NCBI GenBank assembly: GCA_029961685.1
Contig: JARWKL010000008.1
Coordinates: 40,564,821-40,628,820 of the forward strand
Length of the DNA stretch: 64,000 bases
Reading direction: 5' to 3'
Origin: Aristolochia californica
Taxonomy: Eukaryota; Streptophyta; Magnoliopsida; Piperales; Aristolochiaceae
In this document: piece after piece, positions 43,458-52,980 of the stretch
How positions within the stretch are numbered: the first letter of the stretch is position 1
Layout: each line of letters starts with the position of its first letter
The notes under the pieces: model-generated
The model's input: only the letters and a program-made list of their open reading frames with translations
Databases searched by the model: none
What the model was told of the DNA's origin: nothing
Made by a program: the position numbers and the translations under genes

Positions 43458-46055
43458 CTAGGGAATATGAATATGTGGGATATGTGCTATCTTGTCCCAA
43501 TCACTTCCATTTATTCTTTCGCAACTTTTCTTCAACAAGGGCGAATTAATGATAGTAAGTGATTTCAAAGATTTGGGCAGCCCACACCTTGGTAGAGATG
43601 ATATTTTAGGACAATTCCTCAACGACAACCTTCTAAGAGACCCGAGTTTCTCCAAATCCTCAGGCAAAGATGCTAGTTTCCAACAACTTGATAGTTGCAT
43701 CTCCTGGAGGGAGGGTAGATTTGACAACCAACTTGGTAGAGAAGTGCCAACATAACGTATCAAGCATAATGCTTCTAAGTTGATGTGAGGGTGGAGGTTT
43801 TCAAGCACGTCTTCATCTATGGATCCATCTTGTGGGTCACCCCATGCCCACTCTAAGCTCAATTTCCTAAGTTGTTTATTCTTCAAACCAGCTTCCTTGG
43901 CCTCTTCCCCATCAACTACATTTTCAAGCCCTTCAATGTCCAGTACACCTTTCAAACTGTTCAATCCTTTGAGTTCCACAATTTTCTTTCTAGCCTTCTT
44001 CCCCACAATGAACCGAGTTAATTCTCTTAAATTTGTAAGTTTTCCAATATGACTAGGCATAGAAGTCAACCTAGTACAAGCGGATATATTGAGGTACCTT
44101 AGGTTCTTGAGGGTGACTGTGTTATTAGGCAACTTCTTCAATTTGTAACAACCTCTCAGGTTTAATGTTTGGAGATATGAAAGATTACAAAATGAATCTG
44201 GTAATTCCTCAATTTGAGTGTGTGAAAGATCAAGGTACCGTAATAGCGGGAAACAACCAATAACATTAGGCACCCTATTTATCATGCCTCTTCTCAACCG
44301 CATTATGTGCAAAAATTTGAGTTCTTCTATGGTATCAATCAAGTTAAACTCAACGGAATTATTGTCAACACTCGATATATTAGTTAGGGCTACAAAGGTA
44401 CGCAGGCGCCTCAAACTTTTTATATCATCAAAGCTTGCTTGTTCTGCATTCCCACTCAAAATCAAAGATGCATGACGACCTCTTTGAGGGATATTGTTCT
44501 TTTCAGGAATTAGATCCAACTTGCCGTCATGCAATCTGATACACTCTTCTTTTCCCAATGATTCTGCCAAGTCATGGACTAGATCATGCATGGTGTATTC
44601 ATTTTCATAATAAGGATTATCAGAAAAGAAAGACCTCATATGTAAATCATTGAAGTATTCATCCCCTACTTCTTCTTCTCTCCTTCCATCTGGTTGTATA
44701 TACCCTAATGCTATCCACATTCTGATTAATTCATCCTTATCAAATCTCCAATCTTTTGGAAATAAAGAACAAAATGCAAAACATGGCTTCACCTTTGGAG
44801 GCAGATGATAGTAGCTCAATCTGAGGGCAGGTAAAATACTATCCTCATTTTGAGGCAACTTCCAAAAGGAACTCTTAAGAACACCATTCCAATCACTTTC
44901 CTTTCTTGTAGATTTGAGAAGGCCGCCTAGAGTATTTATAGCCAAAGGGACCCCTCCACATTTCTTCACTATATCTTTCCCAATTTTGACCAAGTTTGGA
45001 TATCTCTCTTCATGGTCATTCACACATGCCTTCCTCAAGAATAATTTGAGACAATCTTCATATGGTAAGTTTGCCAAACGAAAAGAAGCATATGTGCCCA
45101 TAACTGAAGAAACGTTTTCACTCCTGGTTGTAACTATTAGTTTGCTTCCTTGATTTTCATGTATAAATGGTATGTAAAAATCATCCCAATATTTGAGAGC
45201 ATCTTCCCATACATCATCTATCACAATCAAAAATCTCTTCCCATCAATCAAGTTCTTGAGAAGAACTTCCGGTTGTGTTACTTCACATGGATTTCCAGTT
45301 ATTGACTCTACAATTTCTTTTGTAACCCTCCTTCTCTCAAACTTGTCAGATGCACACACCCATCCTCTTACTTCAAAGTGTTTCTTTACCTCCTCATTAT
45401 CATAAACAAGTCGAGCTAAAGTAGTCTTGCCAAGCCCCCCTAAACCCTGTATAGGAATTACTGAGAAATGTTTTCCACTATTCGATTCGTTTGATCCCAG
45501 TAGTTCTTTTATTAGTTTATCTTTCTCCTCTTCCCTCCCTATAACAGTAGATGGATCTATCAAGGGGCTTGTATCTGGCCCTTCTCTGATTTGGATGGGT
45601 CTAGCCACACTCATCTCTAAGAGATGTACCTGGGTGTATTCCTTTGCAATGTCATCTAGTCTCTTCCATATACCTTGTATCCTATTCCCTATTTCACGCC
45701 GAAATGCAACTTTCTTTAAAGAAAAACAAAAGCAAAGATTATGTACCTCTTTTCTTATTTTTGATTCAACAACATCCCCAACTTGCTTTGCTTGTAGTGC
45801 TTTCAAATTGAAATCATCAATAACATTTTCGGCATCGTACACTGCGTCTTTGAGCTTCCTGAGCCAATCTGTTATATTAGATTCCTGTTGCCTCTCTTCA
45901 GTATATGCCATCAAAGAATTGATGTGTGAAAGCATGCTGGAAAGTCGTTGGAGTTCCTCTTCAACTCCCCAAACTAGTTTGATTTCTTCGCCGAGTGCAG
46001 ATCCTAAGGAACCGATTACTCTCTCAAGGAGAGGTGACAAAACTATCTCAGCCAT
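43458..46055 (-). CDS. CC-NB-ARC-LRR disease resistance protein (intact copy 1)
   Basis: A single exon of 865 residues from ATG 46055; upstream in-frame TTG codons are not credible starts. Layout: an Rx-type coiled coil (1-145) with the EDVID-like AENVIDDFN (75-83), P-loop GLGGLGKTT (204-212), RNBS-A, kinase-2 FLIVIDDVW (275-283), RNBS-B GSKLIVTTR (303-311), GLPL as CGGVPLA (366-372), RNBS-D CFAFCSLFPKDW (425-436), and MHD in YTMHDLVHDL (487-496). The LRRs then run from about 560 to the end (LRYLDLSHTQIEELPD, LPSWLSNLPSLQEMQL), closing with SDWDKIAHIPHIHIP. All NB-ARC motifs are intact, so it is probably a working nucleotide-switch immune receptor of the RGA/CNL group. The effector it recognises is unknown. 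Its TATA box is at 46160-46167. Confidence 0.95.
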   Translation of the reverse strand: MAEIVLSPLLERVIGSLGSALGEEIKLVWGVEEELQRLSSMLSHINSLMAYTEERQQESNITDWLRKLKDAVYDAENVIDDFNLKALQAKQVGDVVESKIRKEVHNLCFCFSLKKVAFRREIGNRIQGIWKRLDDIAKEYTQVHLLEMSVARPIQIREGPDTSPLIDPSTVIGREEEKDKLIKELLGSNESNSGKHFSVIPIQGLGGLGKTTLARLVYDNEEVKKHFEVRGWVCASDKFERRRVTKEIVESITGNPCEVTQPEVLLKNLIDGKRFLIVIDDVWEDALKYWDDFYIPFIHENQGSKLIVTTRSENVSSVMGTYASFRLANLPYEDCLKLFLRKACVNDHEERYPNLVKIGKDIVKKCGGVPLAINTLGGLLKSTRKESDWNGVLKSSFWKLPQNEDSILPALRLSYYHLPPKVKPCFAFCSLFPKDWRFDKDELIRMWIALGYIQPDGRREEEVGDEYFNDLHMRSFFSDNPYYENEYTMHDLVHDLAESLGKEECIRLHDGKLDLIPEKNNIPQRGRHASLILSGNAEQASFDDIKSLRRLRTFVALTNISSVDNNSVEFNLIDTIEELKFLHIMRLRRGMINRVPNVIGCFPLLRYLDLSHTQIEELPDSFCNLSYLQTLNLRGCYKLKKLPNNTVTLKNLRYLNISACTRLTSMPSHIGKLTNLRELTRFIVGKKARKKIVELKGLNSLKGVLDIEGLENVVDGEEAKEAGLKNKQLRKLSLEWAWGDPQDGSIDEDVLENLHPHINLEALCLIRYVGTSLPSWLSNLPSLQEMQLSSCWKLASLPEDLEKLGSLRRLSLRNCPKISSLPRCGLPKSLKSLTIINSPLLKKSCERINGSDWDKIAHIPHIHIP

Positions 46056-46159
46056 CAATGACCTTCCAAATAGAACCGATAATGGTAGCAAGAGGGACTC
46101 CTTACTCCGTGGAAGAGGGTTGGGAAACGGTGGTGGTCACATAGTGTAACACTACTGCT

Positions 46160-46167
46160 TTTATAAA
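46160..46167 (-). promoter_or_regulatory. TATA box of intact NLR copy 1
   Basis: Minus strand TTATTTATAAAAGCAG, about 105 bp upstream of the ATG at 46055. The motif and spacing are shared with the copies at 36025 and 55581. Confidence 0.72.
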
Positions 46168-46171
46168 TAAG

Positions 46172-48998
46172 GTAACACTGTCTGTATTTATTTCTATCCC
46201 TATCCACTTACCTACTGCAACAATGATGAAATATTTGTTGTCACCTCACGTTTTCGTATTCACAAGGGAAAAATCATGTTTTTTTCTTTTAGACAAGAAA
46301 TTATTTGATTTTGAGAGTGTACCTTTCTGGCATATGAAAATGGAAACGACAGGTTTTACTTTTCTGCTTCCAATTATTCTACCCATCGTGCCAGCCCAGC
46401 CACCCATTAGTAGTTCGTCTCCGTCTCGCATTCCCCCCTCTACTGTCACTTTTACTGTCCCTTGACGACCCTGATGCCGTCGCCACCCGCCGCCGCCGTC
46501 CTCTGATCTCGACAAGAAGACACCGAAAAAACTACTGTTCAAACAAAACAACCACAAAAAAACGTAAAAGCAACCAATAGATATGGCGAACGAGTAAACT
46601 AAAACGAGAGTTCGGAACCACAAAAATAGTTGGAGTTAGGAGAGGAGATTTCTTCACGGAAGTTTAGCTCGACCCGGTGCGAAGAGTTACGTAAGGAAGG
46701 ATTTTTCTTCCTATGTAGAGTACAGTGGCCAAGCAGTAGTGAGGTGGTTAGTCTTCGAAAAATCTGACGCGCCAACAAGGAGGGAGACGAATATCCATCA
46801 AATTAATGATATAGAATTTCAATTGTTGACTAAATTAAAAATTAGATCTACCTTATTTAAATAGATTTAGGTTTTCAGTTTTTACTTTATTGTAAAAGGT
46901 ATATATTTGAAACAAAAAAAAATAACAAGAATTAAAGTTTCTAGGTCATAATATCTAAATTTCTCATCTAATTCAATCCCTACTTACTACCTTGATTATA
47001 TTTTAGATAATTTGTTAAATGGTTTAGAAATTTTTCTTGGTTGCCTACAACGATTGCATCGAATTAAACCAGTTTAGGAGCGGCTCAAGTTCAACTTAGT
47101 TCGATTCAGTTTATCTGAATCTCAGATCAAGTTCATTTAAGTTAATAAGTCGAGCTCGACCGAGTCATGGTTCAGTTCAAAAATTCGCAAGCCAGCTCGT
47201 TAACTCAACGAGGGCTCGAGAGTCAAGAGCAGGAGGTGTTTCGTCTTCGTCTCAATTTCTCTAGAATCAGGAGGAATAGGCAAACTGCGTTCGACAACAT
47301 TCTTCCTCTTCGATTTCTTTCTCCCCCCGTCTTCCGTCACAGATCCTTATCATTGACGAGCCCCTCCCGCAACTTTCTCTCCTTCTTCTCTGTCATCTAA
47401 AACCATTTTTCTTAAACTTTTTATCTATCTCGATGATTTGGTTTTCTAGTACTTGAATCAGAACGATCTGACTGAGTACAAATGGACAAAACTCGTTGTT
47501 TTCCAAATCAATGTTTTTGTGTTTGATTATTGAATAAAGTTTATTCATAATTATGGAACTTTTATGAATAATTTAATGTATAATATATAGATAATTTTAT
47601 GCAGAGTTAATATACAGAGGTTATGCCTAATTTTATGTAAAATTTAAGCATAATTTTATATATATTTTTTTTGACATATATTTTATGTTAAGTTTTTAAA
47701 GTAGGTTGGAACTTGAACTCGATTAAAATGATTGGGCTTAAACTCGATTACAATTTTAGGCTCAAACTCGATTACAATTTTAGGCTCAAGGCTAGGCTCT
47801 TCTCGAGCTCGAATTCGAAATATTTAAATCAAGCTGGGCTCGAACATAGACAGATTCAAACTCGGCTTGGCTCGGCTCGATGTCACCCTTACTTGCATCT
47901 ACAATTTTATTTTTGCAAGACATCTTTCATGGTATGAGAACAGATAGTCTAATTATGCCTATTTTTGTTTTGTAGTAAATTATTTCCCAAATCTCTATTG
48001 TTGTTTTTTATTCAAATTGATTTATAAAATAGATAGATCGTTTTAGTAATAGAATTTTGCCTCTTGTTTCGATAAAATTCATTGAAAAATAGTTTAAAAT
48101 TTTGTAGTAAATTATTTCCCAAATCTCTATTGTTGTTTTTTATTCAAATTGATTTATAAACTAGATAGATCATTTTAGTAATAGAATTTTGCCTCTTGTT
48201 TCGATAAAATTCATTGAAAAATAGTTTAAAATTTTGTAATTTCACAAATGAAATAATGTGCTTTTGAATCATTTATTCAATGGAATATTATCATTTTATG
48301 TTTAAATTGAAGCATTTATTTTAAAGATGACTTGAATCCGTGCTTTATTTAATTAAATTATATTTTTATTTTTATTTAAAAATAATTCACAAATGAAATA
48401 ATGTGCTTTTGAATCATTTCTTCTATGTAATATCCTGATTTTATATTTAAACTAAATCAATTATTTTAAAGAGGACTTAGAACCGAGTATTTACCCCCTT
48501 GTTTCACCAAAATCCATAAAAAAAAATATGTTGAATTTGATGTGTTTTCGTTCTCATTCAATTTTGCGTCAAGAGGAAGACAACAAGCCAATGTGGCTCG
48601 CCCTAATAGCCTGTTGGCTCACACATCTGATTTAAGAAACCAGATCTGGTGTAGGAGCTGAATGCAGAGTCGATATGTTGGTACTGGGTCCCTAATGCTC
48701 AATCACATGTTTATTTATTTTTATTTTTTATAAAGATATATTTATATTAAACAAAGAAATTTACAAAGGAAGAAGGAGCAGCTCCCTCACAACCAGAGAT
48801 TGCAAGGACGCTCCCTCCTTGGTTGGCACATCTGCAGCCGAATTGGCGGATATCTGAATGTGGGACCATATACAAGTGTAAAGTGAGGTAATATCTAAAA
48901 TTTTCCGAAAGGTAACACAATGGCGCCACGGAGGAGGGGTGCACACCATCCAATGACCACCTTTGAATCTCCTTCAATTCAATCACATGTCTATTTGA
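46172..48998. repeat. Segmental duplicate (partner 31200-32925)
   Basis: 46172-46580 is NLR upstream and GC-rich sequence without a gene. 46583-48998 is collinear with 31203-32925. It differs by a tandem duplication of about 130 bp (AATTATTTCCCAAATCTCTA at about 47979 and 48110) and by the LINE insertion at 48711. The part at 47039-47891 is a second worn copy of the GAGCC-rich TIR element. 48999-49517 is AT-rich with no gene seen. Confidence 0.8.
48699..48990 (-). mobile_element. 5'-truncated LINE 3' end with 12-bp target duplication
   Basis: The insert at 48711-48978 is flanked by perfect TCAATCACATGT (48699-48710 and 48979-48990). On the minus strand it starts with RNase H-like coding sequence (EGDSKVVIGW, then ISANSAADVPTKEGAS in another frame). 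It ends in an A-rich tail (T-rich at 48711-48730). The motif pair EGDS and ANxAAD...KEG is typical of the RNase H domain at the 3' end of plant LINEs. The paralogous block at about 32905-32925 lacks the insert. Confidence 0.85.
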
Positions 48999-49517
48999 CA
49001 GTGGAGTTCAATTCTAATTCTAGTATCAAGCGTGCAATCCGATAATATACCGCATCCACCTATAGTATTTGCAACATGTTCTGCCTCTTAGATCTAGCAA
49101 TTATATATTCTATTTATCAATTTGAACTTTTGTTTATTTTATTTGAATTATGTTCTATACAGATAATTATTATATTTTTCATGTTTTCTTATTATGTTTA
49201 GATGGATTACTCTAATTCTTCCATTTTTATTTCATTCGAATATTTCTTTGTTTTTATTTATATTTTTCGTTCAGTTCTCTTGTTGTTATTGTAATTCTAT
49301 GTTTTGATTATTAATTTAAGATTTTATTAAATTTTAAATTATATTTATATTTTTAATTAATTTCCTTTGAATTACTCTCTTTTCCATTTTCCTATTATTA
49401 ATTCTACTATTTATATATTATTTATTAATTTATAAATGATTATCTTTCATTTTATTTCTTTGTATTATAGTAAATATTTATGTTCAGTTTTAATTTTATT
49501 TTTTATCCTTTATTTTT

Positions 49518-49720
49518 TTATCTCTGGAGTTTCTCTTCAACTCCCCAAACTTCCCTGATCTTTTCGCCGAGTGGAAATCCAATGGACTCGATTACTCTGT
49601 TAATGAGAGGTGACAAAACTATCTCAGCGATCTCAGCGATCAATGACCTTCGAGACTGGTAGCAAGAGGGACTCCTTCCTCCGGGGAAGGAAGGTTGGGA
49701 AACGGTGGTAGCGTTAAGAG
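49518..49720 (-). pseudogene. NLR N-terminal fragment
   Basis: The minus strand encodes AEIVLSPLINRVIESIGFPL followed by GEKIREVWGVEEKLQ, the first 40 or so residues of the local NLR family, with a small internal duplication (ATCTCAGCG twice at about 49621-49638) at the start codon region; the ATG is lost (ATC). Homology ends at about 49518. Downstream, 49735-49890 holds three or four irregular copies of a GTACTTTTCTGAC..AA.CTCGTAGCTG unit. Confidence 0.85.
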
Positions 49721-49936
49721 GTTTGAGGTTGCAATTATCGTACTTTTCTGACCCAACCTCGTAGCTGCACACCATGAAGGGAATTTATTGTACGTTTCTG
49801 ACTGAAACTCGTAGCTGCACACCATGAAGAGAATTTATTGTACTTTTCTGACTCAAACTCGTAGCTGCTGCACACCGTGAAGAGCAAGAATGGATGGGAA
49901 TTGGATGTCTTTCTTCCCGTGTCCCCATCAGCCACA

Positions 49937-50115
49937 CGGTTCGATTCAGTTTATCTGAATCTCAGATTAGGCTCATTTAAGTTAATAAATCAAACTCGAT
50001 CGAATCATAATTCAATTTAAAAACTCGCGAGTTAACTCGTTAACTCAACGAGGGCCCGAAATTCTGGGAGCAGGAGGTGTTTCGTTAACTTCTCGAGAAT
50101 CTGGAAGAATAGGCC
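49937..50115. repeat. Fragment of the duplicated GAGCC-element region
   Basis: GGTTCGATTCAGTTTATCTG and TCGTTAACTCAACGAGGGCC match 31728-31805 and 47098-47215, followed by the AGGAGGTGTTTCGT segment. A third, shorter copy of that sequence. Confidence 0.75.
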
Positions 50116-50134
50116 TTCCCGCTATTTTTTATGC

Positions 50135-50420
50135 CATCCCTTCAATCAAGTTCTTGAGGTGATCTTCAGGCTGTATAACATGACTTCGATTTCCAGTTTA
50201 TACTCTTCCCTCCCTTCCGCATCTGCCATTAAAGAACTGACGGCTGAAAGTGTGCTGGAAAGTCTTTCGAGTTCCTCTTCTACTCCCCAAATTACTCACA
50301 TCTCTTTGGCGACTACAGATCCCAAGGAACTAATTACTTTCTCAAGGAGTGGTGACAAAACTATCTCAGCAATCACCCACCTTCCAAAAGGAACCGATGT
50401 TCGAAGCAACAGGAATTTCT
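50135..50420 (-). pseudogene. NLR fragment: NB-ARC piece fused to N-terminus
   Basis: 50135-50195 matches the segment between P-loop and kinase-2 (TCAATCAAGTTCTTGAGGTG, GATTTCCAGTT). 50215-50420 matches the CC N-terminus (CATCTGCCATTAAAGAACTG, GAGTTCCTCTTCTACTCCCC, AGTGGTGACAAAACTATCTC). In intact genes these are about 550 bp apart, so this relic has an internal deletion. The start codon equivalent is GCAATC, not an ATG. Confidence 0.8.
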
Positions 50421-50629
50421 TACTCAATGGAGGGATTCTCTCTTATCTCCCCACCAGAGTAAATAATTCTTTTTTTTTTCTTTTTTCTTTAGTAACCTTT
50501 CTTGTGAACCTTTCCTGCATATGGAAAAGATATGTGGATGAGAAAGAGAAGGGATGGGAATTGGACGTCGTCTTCCCCGTGTCCCCATCAGCCAATGCCA
50601 GCCACCCATTTGTTTGATTGAATCCGTTT

Positions 50630-50631
<2 letters not shown>

Positions 50632-50664
<33 letters not shown>
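50632..50664. repeat. (TA)n microsatellite
   Basis: About 16 uninterrupted TA units upstream of an NLR upstream-type block. Confidence 0.95.
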
Positions 50665-50667
<3 letters not shown>

Positions 50668-51129
50668 TGTATCTTTATCTGTATTTATTTCTATCACTAT
50701 CCTCCTACGTTACTACCCTACAGGAAGAAATATTTTTGTCACCTCACATAAGAGAAAAGCGGTCCAGTTTTCTTTAAACACTACAATTTCACTACTGTCA
50801 AATTAGACCGAAATCCAGAGGTTTGGTGCGGAAAACTGCTTTACTTTTTGCTTTACTTTTTTGCTTCTTATTTATGTTGAATAGTTACAGATAATGGATC
50901 CACCAACAAGCATGACATGGCCCTTCCATTTCACCTCCCCCCTTTCAGCAACCTTGTTTTCAAGGATGACATTCTTGTTTTCTCACTATAACTAACAGTC
51001 AAATCATTTAAACTAGTTTTGCCCTGTATGCTGATATATATCAGATTTTGAGCAAAGGGCTAAACTGGTTATGCTCCGGTATTGGGGCAAGCACAAACTA
51101 CTCGTATCTGCCAAGTTCCTTTTCATTCC

Positions 51130-51250
51130 CCAAACTATAATCTTTTTGGCAAACACAGACCCCCCATAGTACTGATGACTTTCTCAAGGAGATATGATAA
51201 AACTATTTCACCCATCACTTACCTTTCAAACAGAACTACTGTTCGCAGCA
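51130..51250 (-). pseudogene. Diverged NLR N-terminal fragment
   Basis: CCCCAAACTATAATCTTTTT, GACTTTCTCAAGGAGATATG and AAAACTATTTCACCCATCA match the NLR start region (compare 45966-46060). It lies in an insert of about 640 bp (51045-51685) that interrupts an upstream block found uninterrupted at 36780-36960. The rest of the insert has no recognised gene. Confidence 0.65.
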
Positions 51251-52399
51251 ACTAACAAGGGCTCCTTTGTGGAAGGGAAAATTGAAACAGAGGTTTTATA
51301 TGCTCATGGAACAAATGAATTCTTTTTTTATCTTCAACACTTAAGCATAAGAGTAAGCGTCACTCTTTCGGCTTTATGAAGGTGAAAGGGAGAAAAACTT
51401 TTGGGAGATCCCAATTTTTTCTTTTTCTCTTCGGCTAAATTTCTCCGGTTCATGAATAATTGAGCATCAATGCGACAAAACCCAGTTCTATTGAAGCTTC
51501 TGATGTGACTAGTTCAGTTCAATCTCACTTCTCACTTGTTGAAATCTTGGCTATCTTTTGCAAAAACATAGCTCCAAATTAATGTAAAATCAGAAATTAT
51601 CACAAGTAGCTTTTATTTAATCACTTTTTTTAATAATACCTTTTGATCTCATCCTCAGTCAAGGTATATCAACTTTGAAAAATACCAACAATGGGAGCTG
51701 GAAAATGTGAACAACTTGAGCTGCCACTAGCCTCGTACAGCAAAAACCAGGGGAAGGATTGCAAATACTCTTGGTTGAGAAAATTCCGACGTGAGAAGTG
51801 GGACAGCGAGTAAGAGAGAAGCCATAGCTTGACCCTGGATTCCGGCGTTTTTGCTTCGCCTCCGGAGTCCGGAGGCTAAAAAACATACAACGGATGGTTT
51901 AAGTGTACCTATTTTTGTTTTGCAGTAAATTATTTCTCAAATCTGTTTTTTTGTTTTTTATTCAAATTAATTTATGAATTAGATATATCGTTTTAGCCTC
52001 TAATTTTGATAGATTTCATTAAAAAATAGTTTAGAATTTCATAATTTCAGTAACAAAATAATGTGCTTTTTAATCATTTCTTCTATGCAATATCGTGATT
52101 TTTATGTTTCAAATGAAGCAGATCCTATTCACATGGAAAACATTTTTTTATTTTCTATTTTTTGTTCATAATTTTTTATTATTTGAATTTTATTTTCTAT
52201 TTTATAAATTTTTATTTACATTTTTTTAAAATATTTTTTTAGTAATACTTCATATTTTGCAATTTTTACATAAACCATTTGGTAAGATTTTACTACGAGT
52301 GAATTAATGTCATAACATAAAAATAACATCACATTTCCTCTTTCTATAGTATGAACACAATTTTAACTAAAGCACAAATACAACCTAGAAAATCTTTTA
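51251..52399. other. Intergenic, no gene recognised
   Basis: 51689-51780 repeats NLR upstream sequence (GGGAGCTGGAAAATGTGAAC). 51900-52100 matches the AAATTATTTCTCAAATC / AGATAGATCGTTTTAG block found at 32540, 42250 and 47980. The remainder is AT-rich. Confidence 0.6.
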
Positions 52400-52980
52400 A
52401 ATATGATACATACACAACAAGAACAAGATACACGAGGTTCACATTAGAGAAAACCTCAAACCAATCATGAGCAGTTGGTCCTCTGCTATATGTGGTCGAG
52501 TAGACAAAAAAATGATCCAAATGCACCTTTCATTATTACATACCCTGAAAATTAAAATAAAAACATGAAAAATGTGATATTTCAAATAACATCAAATAAT
52601 ATAAAAGCTAAAAGAATTGTTTAATCAATTTTAACTATTTTCTAAAAGAATTTATTACAAGGGTCTACTCGAGATAGAAAAAAACAAAAAATAAAAAACA
52701 AGAAAGAAAGGAGGAGTTCTCACCTTGCTCGGTTAGCATGTAACAAATAAGCTAAATTTATGGGGGAAGAAAACTTGTAATTGCATACCTTTATATTGAT
52801 ACCTTTGTTAGGAGTTTCCTTCAACCGTGTAAGATTCCATTAAACTGAAAATTCTGAAATGGTTTAGTATTATTTAGCTTCACAGTAGTATATGTAAGTG
52901 AAAATAACTCTAGATATCAATGTAGAGAAAAGACTATCAAAAAGTTACCTCTCAAATGTTTTTCATTGAAAGTTGAAATG
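52400..52980 (-). other. Probable spliced 3' UTR of intact NLR copy 2
   Basis: Past the stop codon, the minus strand has a donor GAGAG/GTAACTTT (52949/52948) and a candidate exon of 56 nt (52844-52789) bounded by TTTTCAG and AAAG/GTATGC. A further donor GCAAG/GTGAGAAC (52724/52723) and an acceptor AATTTTCAG/GGTA (52545/52544) follow. The same sites are kept in the flanks of the other copies. This suggests several introns in the 3' UTR. No transcript evidence is available here. Confidence 0.5.

Noticed and set aside
45427..46149. 240-codon plus-strand ORF
   Set aside because: Antisense to the coiled-coil region of the intact NLR; the same antisense frame is open in sister copies only because of NLR codon usage.
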